A DNA stretch of 64,000 nucleotides from Fortiea contorta PCC 7126. GTDB lineage: Bacteria > Cyanobacteriota > Cyanobacteriia > Cyanobacteriales > Nostocaceae. Shown piece after piece: positions 1 to 8,986 of this stretch. The stretch spans positions 2,995,395 through 3,059,394 of the forward strand of contig NZ_KB235930.1 in the NCBI RefSeq assembly GCF_000332295.1, given 5' to 3'. The notes under the pieces are model-generated. The model was not told the origin of the DNA and did not search any database. It saw only the letters and a list, made by a program, of their open reading frames with translations. The position numbers and the translations under genes were made by a program. How positions within the stretch are numbered: the first letter of the stretch is position 1; every line of letters begins with the position of its first letter.

Positions 1-426
1 CAAAATGTGCAGATTGCTGAACTCAAAGCCCAAGCCGAGATTAAGCAAGCGAATGGTGAAGCGGAAGCAGCCAAACTCCGTGCAATTGCTGAGGCTGAAG
101 GTATCCGCGCTACGGGTACGGCGAAAGCAGAAACTTATCAAGCTGGTGTGGAAGCTTTGGGAACACAAAGTTATACAGCTATGCAGGTAATGCAAATTAT
201 AGGCGATCGCAATGTCCGCTTAATTCCAGATATCCTAGTTGGTGGTAGCAATGGCAGCACTAACGGCTTAGTGGATGGGCTACTATCAATGATTTTATGG
301 AATCAAACCGGTAAACAAGGTGAGATTACACCAACATCCGTGCACCCGCAACCGATAGTGAAAACTCAACCAAAAGGACAAAATGGCTTTCCTCCCATAG
401 TGGTTGATTTACCAGGAGATAAGTAA
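1..426 (+). CDS. Band-7/flotillin-like (SPFH) protein, C-terminal part only
   Basis: The reading frame is already open at base 1, so the window holds only the last 141 codons; the GTG at 7 is an internal Val codon, not a start. The first 60 or so visible residues are rich in Ala, Glu, Lys and Gln and read as the long coiled coil found after the SPFH domain in flotillins. A Met/Ile-rich stretch and a Gly/Ser/Asn-rich stretch follow, then a Pro/Gln-rich tail. The flotillin family forms oligomeric membrane scaffolds; that role is inferred because the diagnostic SPFH domain lies outside the window. A perfect hairpin begins about 30 nt after the stop. Confidence 0.6.
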   Translation, partial: QNVQIAELKAQAEIKQANGEAEAAKLRAIAEAEGIRATGTAKAETYQAGVEALGTQSYTAMQVMQIIGDRNVRLIPDILVGGSNGSTNGLVDGLLSMILWNQTGKQGEITPTSVHPQPIVKTQPKGQNGFPPIVVDLPGDK

Positions 427-451
427 ATCGCTAGAATTTGTTAGTTTTTAG

Positions 452-496
452 GTAGTCAGCACTTTAGTAAGTTTTATTCACTAAAGTGCTATTACC
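452..496. repeat. Dispersed palindrome, GTAGTCAGCACTTTAG family
   Basis: A perfect 10-bp inverted repeat, AGCACTTTAG (458-467) against CTAAAGTGCT (481-490), with a 13-nt loop. It lies downstream of the flotillin-like gene with no T-run after it, so a terminator role is uncertain. The same GTAGTCAG(C/G)ACTTTAG core recurs at 8219-8234 and about 50129-50146, which makes it a dispersed repeat. The rest of 427-706 holds no gene; 636-700 carries another common cyanobacterial repeat of the GCGCAAAGGCGCAAAGACGC kind. Confidence 0.6.
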
Positions 497-706
497 AACA
501 TCATATTAATTTTGAGGATTTTACTCATGACTCAAGCGCTAACTAAACTGGTAATTTCAAGATAAATACAAGAGATGGCAAGGGCAAATTTTAACTTGAT
601 ACGGTTTCTTTTCTCTAGTAGACTTCTTGCATAAATCTTTTTTTGTTTCGCGCAAAGGCGCAAAGACGCAAAGAAAAGAACGCTAAGAGCGACTTTTGCA
701 AGAGGT

Positions 707-1354
707 CTAATCTTGTACCGCAGGAAAAATTTGCTGTTTAACCCAATTGCGAAAAGTTCTGGTTGTGGCGATTTCTCCTTTCTTTTTACTTTCTTGAATA
801 AACTGGGGAATTTCTTTAACTGCTACGGGTGTAAAAGTAGGGCTAACTTCAATTTCTGAGTATTGCCCAGATTCGAGACGATAAATTCGTAATACAGTAC
901 CGTTATATCGCCAAAATTCAGGAATTCCCATAGCAGCATAGAGTCTTAATTTGTCTATCTGCGACCGGGAATATTCGACTTCAAGCACCAAATCTGGCGG
1001 TGGGTCAAATGCTAAATCTATTTTTTCTTTACTTCTCACCAAAAACTCGTTCTGGATGTAGTAACTGCTATCTGGCTCTCCTCCCCGTTCTAAATCATCT
1101 CGCGTTAAGGTAAGAGAACCAACTCGTTTAATTTCTAATCCCAACTCTTCGCATAATACTCCAATAAAAGCCTCAATTAGGCGGTTTGAGTTTTCGTGCG
1201 CCATGAGTGGTGTCATAATTTCTATTGTGCCATTGTCATAAGCCAGCCGAGTATTACGTTCTGAACCCATTTCAGTCAGCACGGTTTTAAATGTCTGCCA
1301 ACTGATATTTTCTAGTAAAACTCTGGTTTCTGCGGGTGTAGCTATCGTCACCAT
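707..1354 (-). CDS. Uma2 family endonuclease (DUF820)
   Basis: A 215-residue protein of the Uma2/DUF820 family, a PD-(D/E)xK-fold group that is strongly expanded in cyanobacteria. The fold residues are visible: EPD at 93-95, Asp121 and Glu125 in PPPDLVLEVEYS, and Lys135. The length is usual for the family. The cellular role of these proteins is unproven; nuclease activity is predicted from the fold. It stands alone and is transcribed leftwards, about 200 bp from the divergent kinase-WD40 gene. A second, distinct Uma2 protein lies at 8303-8929. The family call is firm; the activity is inferred. Confidence 0.8.
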   Translation of the reverse strand: MVTIATPAETRVLLENISWQTFKTVLTEMGSERNTRLAYDNGTIEIMTPLMAHENSNRLIEAFIGVLCEELGLEIKRVGSLTLTRDDLERGGEPDSSYYIQNEFLVRSKEKIDLAFDPPPDLVLEVEYSRSQIDKLRLYAAMGIPEFWRYNGTVLRIYRLESGQYSEIEVSPTFTPVAVKEIPQFIQESKKKGEIATTRTFRNWVKQQIFPAVQD

Positions 1355-1557
1355 AGTTTAATTCTACTGTGTCAGATTTGGTAGCTGGAGGATAAATTTT
1401 ATTTTATCATTTCTGCAACAGGAAACAGGTTGAAAAATCTTTTGATGTTGGGATTTAATGATGAATTTGTGTCTGTTAATATCTGGCAATGGCTATACAG
1501 TAAACATAGACGAATATTTGAGCAAACAATAACTATTAAATTTGAGAAATTAAAATT

Positions 1558-3297
1558 TTGAATTTCTTACAAAATCGTTATCGAATAATGAAATTAATTG
1601 CGGAAGCAGGATGGTGCAAAACCTTTCTAGCTGTGGATGAAAGTCAGGTTCCACAAATTCCCTGTGTAGTTCAACAATTTGCAATTAAACACCAAAATTC
1701 AGAAGCCTTTACCCAAAAAATATATTGGCGAGAACTGCTAGACAAACATCCACAAATTCCCCTACTGCTGGCATATTTTCAAGATGATGATTATTTATAT
1801 TTCGTGGAAGAGTTAATTTTTGGTTCTAATTTCTCGACTCTTTTAAGGGAGGAGGGAATATTTAGTGAAACTCAAATTTGGCAATTTTTAGAAAATGTTT
1901 TACCAGTGATTAAATTTATTCACGATCACCAAATTATTCACCGCGATATTCAACCGAAAAATCTCATCTACACGCCTGCATGTAAAAAGTTATTTTTAGT
2001 TAACTTTAATGCAGCTATACTCAATCATGAAATTCACCATTTAACAGAAGAAACTATTATTGGTAGTCCTGAATATATTGCGCCAGAACAAGCAAGAGGA
2101 AAAGCAGTTTTTGCTAGTGACCTTTATAGCTTGGGTGTAACTTGTATTCACCTACTGACGCAAATTCCCCCCTTTGATTTATTTGATATTGCTAATGATG
2201 CTTGGGTTTGGCAAGATTATTGTCGCCATCAAGTGAGCGATCGCTTGACAAAAATCCTTGATAAACTGCTACAACATGCCCTCAACCGTCGCTTTCAATC
2301 AGCGGATGAAGTTATGCAAGCTATGGGTATTACTGATAATTCTCCACCTCAACCGTTCCCCGCTCCACCAGCCCAACCTAAGTGGGAATGCATAGATACC
2401 TTCAGCAGCCATGCTGGTTTCGCCACGGGGATTAATTCCCTAGCTTTTAACCCTGATGGTGACATCTTAGCTAGCGGCGATGAGGACAAAATCGTCAGAT
2501 TGTGGGATTTAAACAGCAAAAAAGTTCTTGCTAGCCTAGCAGGACATAGCCAAGCTGTGAAATCAGTAGCCTTTAGTCCCGACGGACAAATTTTAGCTAC
2601 TGCTAGTGATGACAAAACCATAAAATTGTGGAATGTCAAGACATATCAACAAATCTTTACCTTAACGGGTCACTCCCGCGCCGTCAAATCAGTGGCTTTT
2701 AGTCCTGATGGGCAAATTCTCGCTAGCGGGAGTTGGGATAAAACCGTGAAAATTTGGGACGTCAGAACTGGTGAAGAAATTTGTCATCTGACTGGACACA
2801 AATTACAAGTTAGTTCAGTCGCATTTAGTTCTGATGGACGGCTGTTAGCTAGCGCTAGCTTGGATAGAACAATTCGCTTGTGGCAATTACCGCCAGGAGA
2901 ATTGAAAAACCACCCAGATTGTACCTTGTTAGCGACCCTTGCGGGTCATAGCTGGGCGGTTTTGACAGTCGCTTTTAGTCTTGATGGCAAAATTTTAGCG
3001 ACTGGTAGCGATGACAACACTGTGAAATTGTGGAAAGTGGACACTGGTGAAGTGCTGACCACACTCTCAGGTCACTCTTGGGCGGTTGTAGCAGTGGCTT
3101 TCGCTGCTGACGGAGAAACATTAATTAGTGGTAGCTGGGATCAGACAGTTAAACTTTGGCAGCTGAGTACAGCTACTGAAATTGCTACCTTTTCTGGTCA
3201 TGAAGACTCCGTGTTTACCGTTGCTGTTAACCCTGTTGCACGACTGATTGCTAGCGGCAGCAGGGACAAGAGCATAAAATTATGGCAGCTTGTATAA
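1558..3297 (+). CDS. Ser/Thr (pseudo)kinase domain fused to seven WD40 repeats
   Basis: A 579-residue protein. Residues 1-255 have the eukaryotic-type Ser/Thr kinase fold, and residues 275-579 hold seven WD40 repeats, each ending in a (K/R)(L/I)W motif, enough for a complete beta-propeller. The kinase half is degenerate. The glycine loop reads AEAGWCKT, Gln39 (CVVQQF) sits where the beta-3 Lys is expected, the catalytic loop is HRDIQPKN instead of HRDxKPxN, and DFG is replaced by NFN (149-151). HRD itself and the APE-like APEQ are kept. Kinase-WD40 fusions are common in Nostocales, but this copy is probably a scaffold or ATP-binding pseudokinase. The frame opens with TTG; no better start is seen. 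It converges with the PSRP-3 gene, leaving 25 bp between stops. Confidence 0.85.
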   Translation: MNFLQNRYRIMKLIAEAGWCKTFLAVDESQVPQIPCVVQQFAIKHQNSEAFTQKIYWRELLDKHPQIPLLLAYFQDDDYLYFVEELIFGSNFSTLLREEGIFSETQIWQFLENVLPVIKFIHDHQIIHRDIQPKNLIYTPACKKLFLVNFNAAILNHEIHHLTEETIIGSPEYIAPEQARGKAVFASDLYSLGVTCIHLLTQIPPFDLFDIANDAWVWQDYCRHQVSDRLTKILDKLLQHALNRRFQSADEVMQAMGITDNSPPQPFPAPPAQPKWECIDTFSSHAGFATGINSLAFNPDGDILASGDEDKIVRLWDLNSKKVLASLAGHSQAVKSVAFSPDGQILATASDDKTIKLWNVKTYQQIFTLTGHSRAVKSVAFSPDGQILASGSWDKTVKIWDVRTGEEICHLTGHKLQVSSVAFSSDGRLLASASLDRTIRLWQLPPGELKNHPDCTLLATLAGHSWAVLTVAFSLDGKILATGSDDNTVKLWKVDTGEVLTTLSGHSWAVVAVAFAADGETLISGSWDQTVKLWQLSTATEIATFSGHEDSVFTVAVNPVARLIASGSRDKSIKLWQLV

Positions 3298-3322
3298 CAG
3301 CAGAGGCGTTAACGGATGGAAA

Positions 3323-3622
3323 TCAAGCGCTACCTGTGAAGGCGACTTCGGGGAATTTTAACTGGGCTTCGGCCATCGGACGGTTTCTACCTTCCTCTTG
3401 CCAGTAGTTAATCACTTCTGTTGCTTTATTGAGCAACTCGACACGATCTAGGTCAGTAATCCAGTTTTTTGATTCTAGCTCTTTTTTTAGTTCTTCCCAG
3501 GCATCATTTCTGGGCCAAAAGAAGTACTTAGTCAATGGACTCGTACCTTTGCCGACAACTTGATCAACTGCGAGAGCGACGTTTTCGTCTAGCCAAAGAA
3601 TTTTCAAAATGAACTTGGTCAA
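3323..3622 (-). CDS. ycf65: PSRP-3/Ycf65 family 30S ribosomal protein
   Basis: A 99-residue protein that matches the plastid-specific ribosomal protein 3 (Ycf65, cS23) family over its whole length. Family hallmarks are the N-terminal [19 protein letters not shown], the segment [18 protein letters not shown], and [16 protein letters not shown]. The protein binds the small ribosomal subunit in cyanobacteria and chloroplasts and is not found in most other bacteria, so it is a good lineage marker. It is a single gene, convergent with the WD40-kinase gene. An in-frame ATG at 3620-3622 is the natural start. Confidence 0.93.
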   Translation of the reverse strand: MTKFILKILWLDENVALAVDQVVGKGTSPLTKYFFWPRNDAWEELKKELESKNWITDLDRVELLNKATEVINYWQEEGRNRPMAEAQLKFPEVAFTGSA

Positions 3623-4051
3623 TCACACCTCCGGGGAGTAACCGGGCATTATGTACAAAGTCAGCGATCGCTTATTCTAACCTATATACCTTACCAGATG
3701 AAGTCTGAAGTCTGAAGTCTGAAGTGTGAAAACAAGAAGCTTGTGTGATGGGCTTTTGGACAATTTGTCATGGGTACTTTATGTATCATTAGTGTCAACT
3801 TAACGTAAAACCTATAGCCCACAAGGAACTGAAGTTCCTTACTAATAACAGAAGTCATCGTCGGATTACTAAATATGCCAAAAATCTTGAGTCTACTTCA
3901 GTAGACTTTAGTTATTAGCCTTGGAATTCATTCCTAGGCGGTTGTGAAAGCCAAAAGATCAGCCATTTCTCGCTGAAGTACCAATGTTTATGTCTGCCGT
4001 GGTGTACTGGCATAAATTGCTGTAGATTTTAATTACGAATTATGAATTAGT
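3623..4051. other. Intergenic region with small repeats
   Basis: No gene seen. It holds one HIP1 site near 3665, a heptamer tandem repeat (GAAGTCT units, about 3698-3728), a palindrome AAGGAACT-GAAGTTCCTT near 3822-3840, and a second GTCTACTT/AGTAGAC-type inverted repeat around 3890-3912 followed by GGAATTCATTCC-like sequence. All are typical short dispersed repeats of filamentous cyanobacteria. No tRNA or promoter could be assigned. Confidence 0.6.
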
Positions 4052-4519
4052 ATGGCTGCCCATTTGCCTCAATCACCAAACACATCTGCTTCACAGTTGT
4101 ATGAGCAAGATTTTTACCTGTGGACACAAACAACTGTAGAACTCCTCAAGCAAGGAAGACTGACAGAACTGGATTTAGAGAATTTGATTGAAGAAATTGC
4201 CACGATGGGTAGGAGTGAGAAAAAAGCATTAAGAAGCAATCTAGAAGTGGTGTTAATGCATTTATTGAAATACAGTTATCAAGCAGAGAAACGCTCTGGT
4301 AGTTGGCGAGCCACAATTCGGGAGCACCGCAAGCGCCTCAGACAAGCTTTTGCAGAAAGTCCCAGCCTCAAACCATATTTCGAGGAAATTTTGAGTGAGT
4401 GTTATGCAGATGCTAGACTACTAGCTGCTGATGAAACTGAGTTGCAGTTGACTGCATTCCCTGAAAAATCACCATTCACGCCAGAGCAAGTTCTTGATGC
4501 TGATTTTTTGCCAGAGTAG
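4052..4519 (+). CDS. DUF29 family protein
   Basis: A 155-residue protein with the DUF29 pattern: LYEQDFYLWTQ near residue 17, then LDLENLIEEIATMGRSEKK, the block VLMHLLKYSYQ, and SWRATIREHRKRL. DUF29 is a small helical family that is widespread and multicopy in cyanobacteria, with no established function; a toxin-antitoxin or mobile-element link has been suggested for some members but nothing here shows it. It ends 57 bp before the HAD hydrolase gene on the same strand, so the two may be co-transcribed. Confidence 0.85.
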   Translation: MAAHLPQSPNTSASQLYEQDFYLWTQTTVELLKQGRLTELDLENLIEEIATMGRSEKKALRSNLEVVLMHLLKYSYQAEKRSGSWRATIREHRKRLRQAFAESPSLKPYFEEILSECYADARLLAADETELQLTAFPEKSPFTPEQVLDADFLPE

Positions 4520-4576
4520 AGACAGGAAATTTCCCGCTTCGACAATCTGTAATTCTTTTGATGCCCCATAGCCGAT

Positions 4577-5377
4577 ATGATAAAAGCGATCGCAATTTTT
4601 GATATTGATGGTGTCATCCGTGATGTGAGTGGTTCTTATCGGCGAGCACTAGCAGATACTGTAGAGCATTTTACGAACCTAGCCTATCGCCCCACATCCC
4701 TAGAAATTGATCAATTGAAATCTGAAGGGACTTGGAATAACGATTGGGAAGCTTCGCAAGAGTTAATTTATCGCTACTTTCAAACTCAAGGACAGTCCCG
4801 CGAACAATTGCAATTAGAATATCAGACGATTGTCGCCTTTTTTCAATCCCGTTACCGAGGAACTGATCCTGAAAATTGGAACGGTTATATTTGCGATGAA
4901 CCTTTATTATTACAGCCTAGCTATTTAGAGCAACTTACGCAAGGTGCGATCGCTTGGGGATTTTTCAGCGGTGCGACTCGTGGTTCCGCTACCTACGTTT
5001 TGGAAAACCGCCTTGGCTTAAAGTCTCCCGTCTTAGTGGCGATGGAAGATGCACCGGGTAAACCAGACCCCACCGGGCTTTTTGCTACCCTGAATCTGTT
5101 AGAAAATACTATTGACAATAATGCGCTAATAGTATATATCGGAGATACAGTAGCAGACATGTACACCGTCGAGAAAGCGCGCAGCTTGAAGCCAGACAGG
5201 AGATGGATTGGCGTTGGGGTGTTACCGCCCCATGTCCAGGAAACTGCAGTGCGGCGTGATGCTTACACACAGACGCTTTTAACAGCGGGAGCAGCGGTAG
5301 TTTTGAATAATGTGCAAGAATTAACCCCAGCCCAGATTGAGGAATTGTCAAAGCGATCGCCTGAATCAATGTTCTAG
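4577..5377 (+). CDS. HAD-superfamily hydrolase (subfamily IA, TIGR01548-like)
   Basis: A 266-residue HAD phosphatase-like enzyme. The nucleophile motif is FDIDGVI, with Asp9 and Asp11. Motif II is the FFSGATRGS segment, motif III the Lys of APGKPDPTG, and motif IV is IGDTVADM. The overall pattern resembles the cyanobacterial HAD family annotated as TIGR01548. The substrate is unknown; a small phosphate ester is likely. It lies after DUF29 and only 46 bp before the ATG preferred for the P450, all on the plus strand, which suggests one transcription unit. Catalytic residues look intact. Confidence 0.85.
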   Translation: MIKAIAIFDIDGVIRDVSGSYRRALADTVEHFTNLAYRPTSLEIDQLKSEGTWNNDWEASQELIYRYFQTQGQSREQLQLEYQTIVAFFQSRYRGTDPENWNGYICDEPLLLQPSYLEQLTQGAIAWGFFSGATRGSATYVLENRLGLKSPVLVAMEDAPGKPDPTGLFATLNLLENTIDNNALIVYIGDTVADMYTVEKARSLKPDRRWIGVGVLPPHVQETAVRRDAYTQTLLTAGAAVVLNNVQELTPAQIEELSKRSPESMF

Positions 5378-5423
5378 AATCTGAGGTGTGGATCAATGGC
5401 TGAATGATCGGGAGATAAATCAA

Positions 5424-6824
5424 ATGGCTGCTTTTAAACTGCCTGACGGGCCACAAACTCACCCTTGGCTACAGACTTACCAATGGTTAACTAGTCCTTT
5501 AGAATACATGGAAACCTGTGCACAGCGCTACGGTGATATCTTCACTTTGCGAATTGGCCCAGTTTTTACGCCTCAAGTTTTCGTTAGCAATCCCCAAGCG
5601 ATTCAGCAAATTTTTACCACTGACCCTAAGTATTTAGATTCTGGAGCGCCAGCTGGTATTGATGCGCCCTTATTGGGAAAGCAATCACTACTCGCCTTGG
5701 AGGGAAAGCCTCATCAGCGACAACGCAAGCTATTGACACCTCCATTACATGGTGAACGAATGCTGGCTTATGGTCAGTTAATCCGCGATATTACTGAACA
5801 AGTAATTACTAAATGGCAAGTTGGCGAACCTTTTAAAGTCTTATCTTCCATGCAAGAAATCTCCTTCGAGGTGATTTTAAAAGCTGTATTTGGCTTGGAA
5901 GATGGAGCGCGTTATGAACAACTCAAGGAACTGCTGATTAAAATTCTCAATCCACAGCAACCTTTAGCTTCAGCAATGATGCTGCTCTTCCCACCATTGC
6001 GACGAGATTTAGGACTTTGGAGTCCTTGGGGTAGATTCCTAAATTTAAGACAGCAAATTGACGAACTCATCTATGCTGAGATTCAAGAACGCAGAGAGCA
6101 ACTAGATGCATCTCGGACTGATATTTTATCCTTGATGATGGCAACTCTTGATGAACAAGGAGAGCCGATGACAGATGTCGAGTTGCGTGATGAGTTGATT
6201 ACTCTGTTAGTGGCTGGTCATGAGACTACTGCAACTTCCCTAGCATGGGCTTTATACTGGGTTCACCATCAGCCAGAAGTACGTGAGCAACTGCTGCAAG
6301 AGTTGGATGCATTGGGTGAAAATCCTGACCCTAACGCCATTTTTAAAACACCCTATTTAAACGCTGTTTGCTGTGAAACACTGCGCCTGTATCCAGTGGC
6401 GATGTTGGTCTTAAGTCGTTTGGTGAAATCGCCATTAGAAATTATGGGCTACGAGTTATCACCGGGAACTTTGGTGATTCCCTGTGTTTATTTGACTCAT
6501 CATCGAGAAGATTTATATCCTAACTCGAAGCACTTTCGGCCAGAACGGTTTCTGGAACGGCAATTTACGACTTCTGAATTTTTGCCCTTTGGTGGCGGTA
6601 ATCGTCGCTGTATTGGCATGGCTTTTGCGCTGTTTGAGATGAAACTGGTGTTGGCGACGGTGCTGTCTCGTTGGGAAATGCAAGTAGCTGAGGACAAACC
6701 TGTACAACCAGCACGCAAGGGTGCATTATTGGGGCCGAAGGGCGGTATACAGATGGTGGTGACTGGAAAACGTGACCAAAATCAGCAACTTTTACCAGCG
6801 AGTTCTAGTCCAGTAAGTTTCTAA
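5424..6824 (+). CDS. Cytochrome P450, CYP110-like
   Basis: A complete P450 of about 466 residues. The I-helix motif AGHETTA, the K-helix ETLRLYP (ExxR), the PERF-type motif FRPERF and the heme loop FGGGNRRCIG are all present; the heme-ligand Cys is residue 396. CYP110 enzymes, typical of filamentous cyanobacteria, oxidise fatty acids, alkanes or terpenoids; the substrate here is unknown. The frame extends up to a GTG at 5388, but the ATG at 5424 is preferred: GGGAG stands 9 nt before it, and the mature N terminus AAFKLPDGP is the conserved family start. It converges with the glycosyltransferase gene with a 4-bp overlap of the stop codons. Confidence 0.92.
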   Translation: MAAFKLPDGPQTHPWLQTYQWLTSPLEYMETCAQRYGDIFTLRIGPVFTPQVFVSNPQAIQQIFTTDPKYLDSGAPAGIDAPLLGKQSLLALEGKPHQRQRKLLTPPLHGERMLAYGQLIRDITEQVITKWQVGEPFKVLSSMQEISFEVILKAVFGLEDGARYEQLKELLIKILNPQQPLASAMMLLFPPLRRDLGLWSPWGRFLNLRQQIDELIYAEIQERREQLDASRTDILSLMMATLDEQGEPMTDVELRDELITLLVAGHETTATSLAWALYWVHHQPEVREQLLQELDALGENPDPNAIFKTPYLNAVCCETLRLYPVAMLVLSRLVKSPLEIMGYELSPGTLVIPCVYLTHHREDLYPNSKHFRPERFLERQFTTSEFLPFGGGNRRCIGMAFALFEMKLVLATVLSRWEMQVAEDKPVQPARKGALLGPKGGIQMVVTGKRDQNQQLLPASSSPVSF

Positions 6825-8092
6825 GCCAGCACAGGCTGTCTTGTAGACACAGCCTGTTCCACAATATCAGCAGCGCGACTTACCCCACCGGCTCGTTGAA
6901 TCGCCGCTTGTAACCTCAGTGCATTCTGTTTGTAACCATCTTCTATCAACACCTTTTGTATCGCATCTCGCAACTTGGGAACACTGAGACGCTTCAGAGG
7001 AACTATTTCACCAGCACCAGTCCAAACTATACGCGCTGCTACTCCTGGTTGGTCATTGATGATGGGAATAGCCACTATTGGTACACCGTTGCTCAAAGAT
7101 TCTAAAGTGGTATTCAAACCTGCGTGGGTGATGGTTAAAGTAGCTTTTTGCAGTAATTCTAATTGGGGCGCGTAACCAACAACTATCGGATTTCCTGGTA
7201 AATTTGGCAAAACCTCTGGACTAGCAGAACCACCCAAAGAAATTACTAACTGAGCATCCAAACCGTTACAAGCTTCTGCAATACTCTTGAAAACTGGCAA
7301 TAGGCGATTTAGTATGGTTCCCATTGAGGCATAAATTAAAGGTTTCCCCGTTAACTTTTCAAAGGGGAAAGATATCGGCTTTCTGGTAGTTGCGTTGTGG
7401 TAAGGCCCGGTGAAATGGAAACATTTCGGTAAATTCTCTCTGGGAAATTCCAACTCAGCAGGCTGTTGACTAATTTGAGCGAGTTGGGAATATCTATCAT
7501 TGGGGTTTGAATGGGGGGATAAGTTCCACTTTCGGCGATATTCGTTGATTACTTCTGTGACTGGTTGTCCAGCGCGACTTAGTAATGAGTAACCAAATCG
7601 ATTGCGTAGCCGTGCCAAAGTACTAGGGCTATAGTTCCAAGGTGTGTTAAAAGGTGGAATATTGATATCCCTATTCAGTACTACTGCACTACATACTGTA
7701 ACGAAGGGAATGCCAAGAAATTCTGCTACGCTTCCTCCCTCTGGAGAAATTTGGTCTACTAACAGCGCTTCTATACCTGCTTCTTTAATTGCTTGTGGGG
7801 CTTCCTGAAGGAATATTGTAGCTATGCTTCGTATCCAAGCGATCGTATGTCGCAATGCAGCTAATCCGCTGAGTTGTCCTAACTCAGTAAAAAATTGTGT
7901 CATTCCTCCCTGAGGAAATTCAGACTTACCTATGGCTCGAAATTCTATTCCTGCTGCTAGTGTACTTGGTTGAGCATCAAGTATCCCCACTAGGGTGACG
8001 CGATGACCGCGCTGTTGCAGTTCTTTCCCTAAAGGCAACATTGTATTAAGGTGGCCGGTTGTTGCGGGACAAATGAGTCCAAAATGAGTCAT
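6821..8092 (-). CDS. UDP-glycosyltransferase (GT1, MGT/CrtX-like)
   Basis: A GT-B fold glycosyltransferase of about 423 residues. The N-terminal acceptor domain opens with THFGLICPATTGHLNTMLPL. The C-terminal donor-binding signature contains YAPQLELLQ, then THAGLNTTLESLSNGVP and IPIINDQPGVAARI. This is the UGT/macrolide-transferase group that includes the zeaxanthin glucosyltransferase CrtX, so a carotenoid, sterol-like or other lipophilic acceptor is plausible but not shown. The frame extends upstream to 8119; the ATG at 8090-8092 gives the usual family start. Convergence with the P450 suggests, weakly, that the two act on related hydrophobic compounds. Confidence 0.87.
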   Translation of the reverse strand: MTHFGLICPATTGHLNTMLPLGKELQQRGHRVTLVGILDAQPSTLAAGIEFRAIGKSEFPQGGMTQFFTELGQLSGLAALRHTIAWIRSIATIFLQEAPQAIKEAGIEALLVDQISPEGGSVAEFLGIPFVTVCSAVVLNRDINIPPFNTPWNYSPSTLARLRNRFGYSLLSRAGQPVTEVINEYRRKWNLSPHSNPNDRYSQLAQISQQPAELEFPRENLPKCFHFTGPYHNATTRKPISFPFEKLTGKPLIYASMGTILNRLLPVFKSIAEACNGLDAQLVISLGGSASPEVLPNLPGNPIVVGYAPQLELLQKATLTITHAGLNTTLESLSNGVPIVAIPIINDQPGVAARIVWTGAGEIVPLKRLSVPKLRDAIQKVLIEDGYKQNALRLQAAIQRAGGVSRAADIVEQAVSTRQPVLA

Positions 8093-8214
8093 GGTAAATT
8101 CACTTAGTTCTGAAAACAAAACTAAGGCAAAAATACCCCTGCAGTAAATCTCTCTCTTGGGGAGTTGAAAAAATTATCTAAAAGTGCATTCACTTGACGA
8201 ATTGAGACTAAACG

Positions 8215-8270
8215 TTCGTAGTCAGCACTTTAGTGCTTTCATATTCGAGGACTAAAGTCCTCACTACGAA
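8215..8270. repeat. Long imperfect inverted repeat with nested palindromes
   Basis: The ends are 20-nt inverted repeats with two mismatches (8215-8234 against 8251-8270; outer arms TTCGTAGT/ACTACGAA). Inside lie two smaller palindromes, AGCACTTTAGTGCT and AGGACTAAAGTCCT, so the strand can fold as one long hairpin or as a three-armed structure. It shares its core with the repeats at 452-496 and 50129-50172. It lies between the glycosyltransferase and Uma2 genes. Confidence 0.7.
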
Positions 8271-8302
8271 ATAACATCCGTCATAACTAATGCGACAGAC
8301 CA

Positions 8303-8929
8303 CTAGTTTAATACAGCGCCAATTTGCAAAATTTGTTCAGCATTCAAGTTTAATTCTGGGAAAGCGGGTGAGATGAGGCGATCGCCACCCAGGAACTGCT
8401 GCACTTGGTATTCTCCCTCAACTAAGGAATACACTGAGATGGTTGGTTGTTTGGGATTACCGATAAACCGTCTACCGCCCAAAGCTGCATAATCTACTAT
8501 CCAGTATTCTTTTATCCCTACTGCTTCATAGTCAGCGGCTTTTTTTAAATAATCATCTCTCCAGTTAGTACTAACCACTTCAATTACTAAAGGAATTGAT
8601 TCACCTTGGCTAACAGTGGATTCTTTTTTCCAAAGTGGTTCATTGACTAAATGAGGACGATTTAATATCAAGACATCAGGTGAATAAGCTGATTCACCTG
8701 ACAATGGTTTGATAAACGCTGTTTTGGGAATAAAGTAAGGTAATTTTAAGCGTTTATATTCTGTAACTATTTCTCCAATTAAAAATCCCACAATTTCCTC
8801 ATGGTCGCCTGTTGGTGGAGCCATTTTAACAATTACTCCGTCGTGTAGTTCATAGCGTTGTGGCGAATTTTCTGGATAGGATTCGATAAATTCGGCGAAT
8901 GTTACTAGTTTATGTAAGGCTTGCATCAC
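8303..8929 (-). CDS. Uma2 family endonuclease (DUF820), second copy
   Basis: A 208-residue Uma2/DUF820 protein, of a different subgroup from the one at 707-1354. Visible elements are the RYELHDG segment, YSPDVLIL with Asp85, PLVIEVVSTNWRDDY with Glu117, the following Lys pair at 129-130, and the strand motif IKEYWIVD. A PD-(D/E)xK-type fold is predicted and the biological role is unknown. It is followed on the same strand, in the upstream direction, by the TPR gene, whose stop is 57 bp before this gene's ATG. Confidence 0.82.
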   Translation of the reverse strand: MMQALHKLVTFAEFIESYPENSPQRYELHDGVIVKMAPPTGDHEEIVGFLIGEIVTEYKRLKLPYFIPKTAFIKPLSGESAYSPDVLILNRPHLVNEPLWKKESTVSQGESIPLVIEVVSTNWRDDYLKKAADYEAVGIKEYWIVDYAALGGRRFIGNPKQPTISVYSLVEGEYQVQQFLGGDRLISPAFPELNLNAEQILQIGAVLN

Positions 8930-8986
8930 AATTTATCACTCCCATTGGTCGTTTGATGACGGGTTGGAAAAATTCTCTAAATGCAC

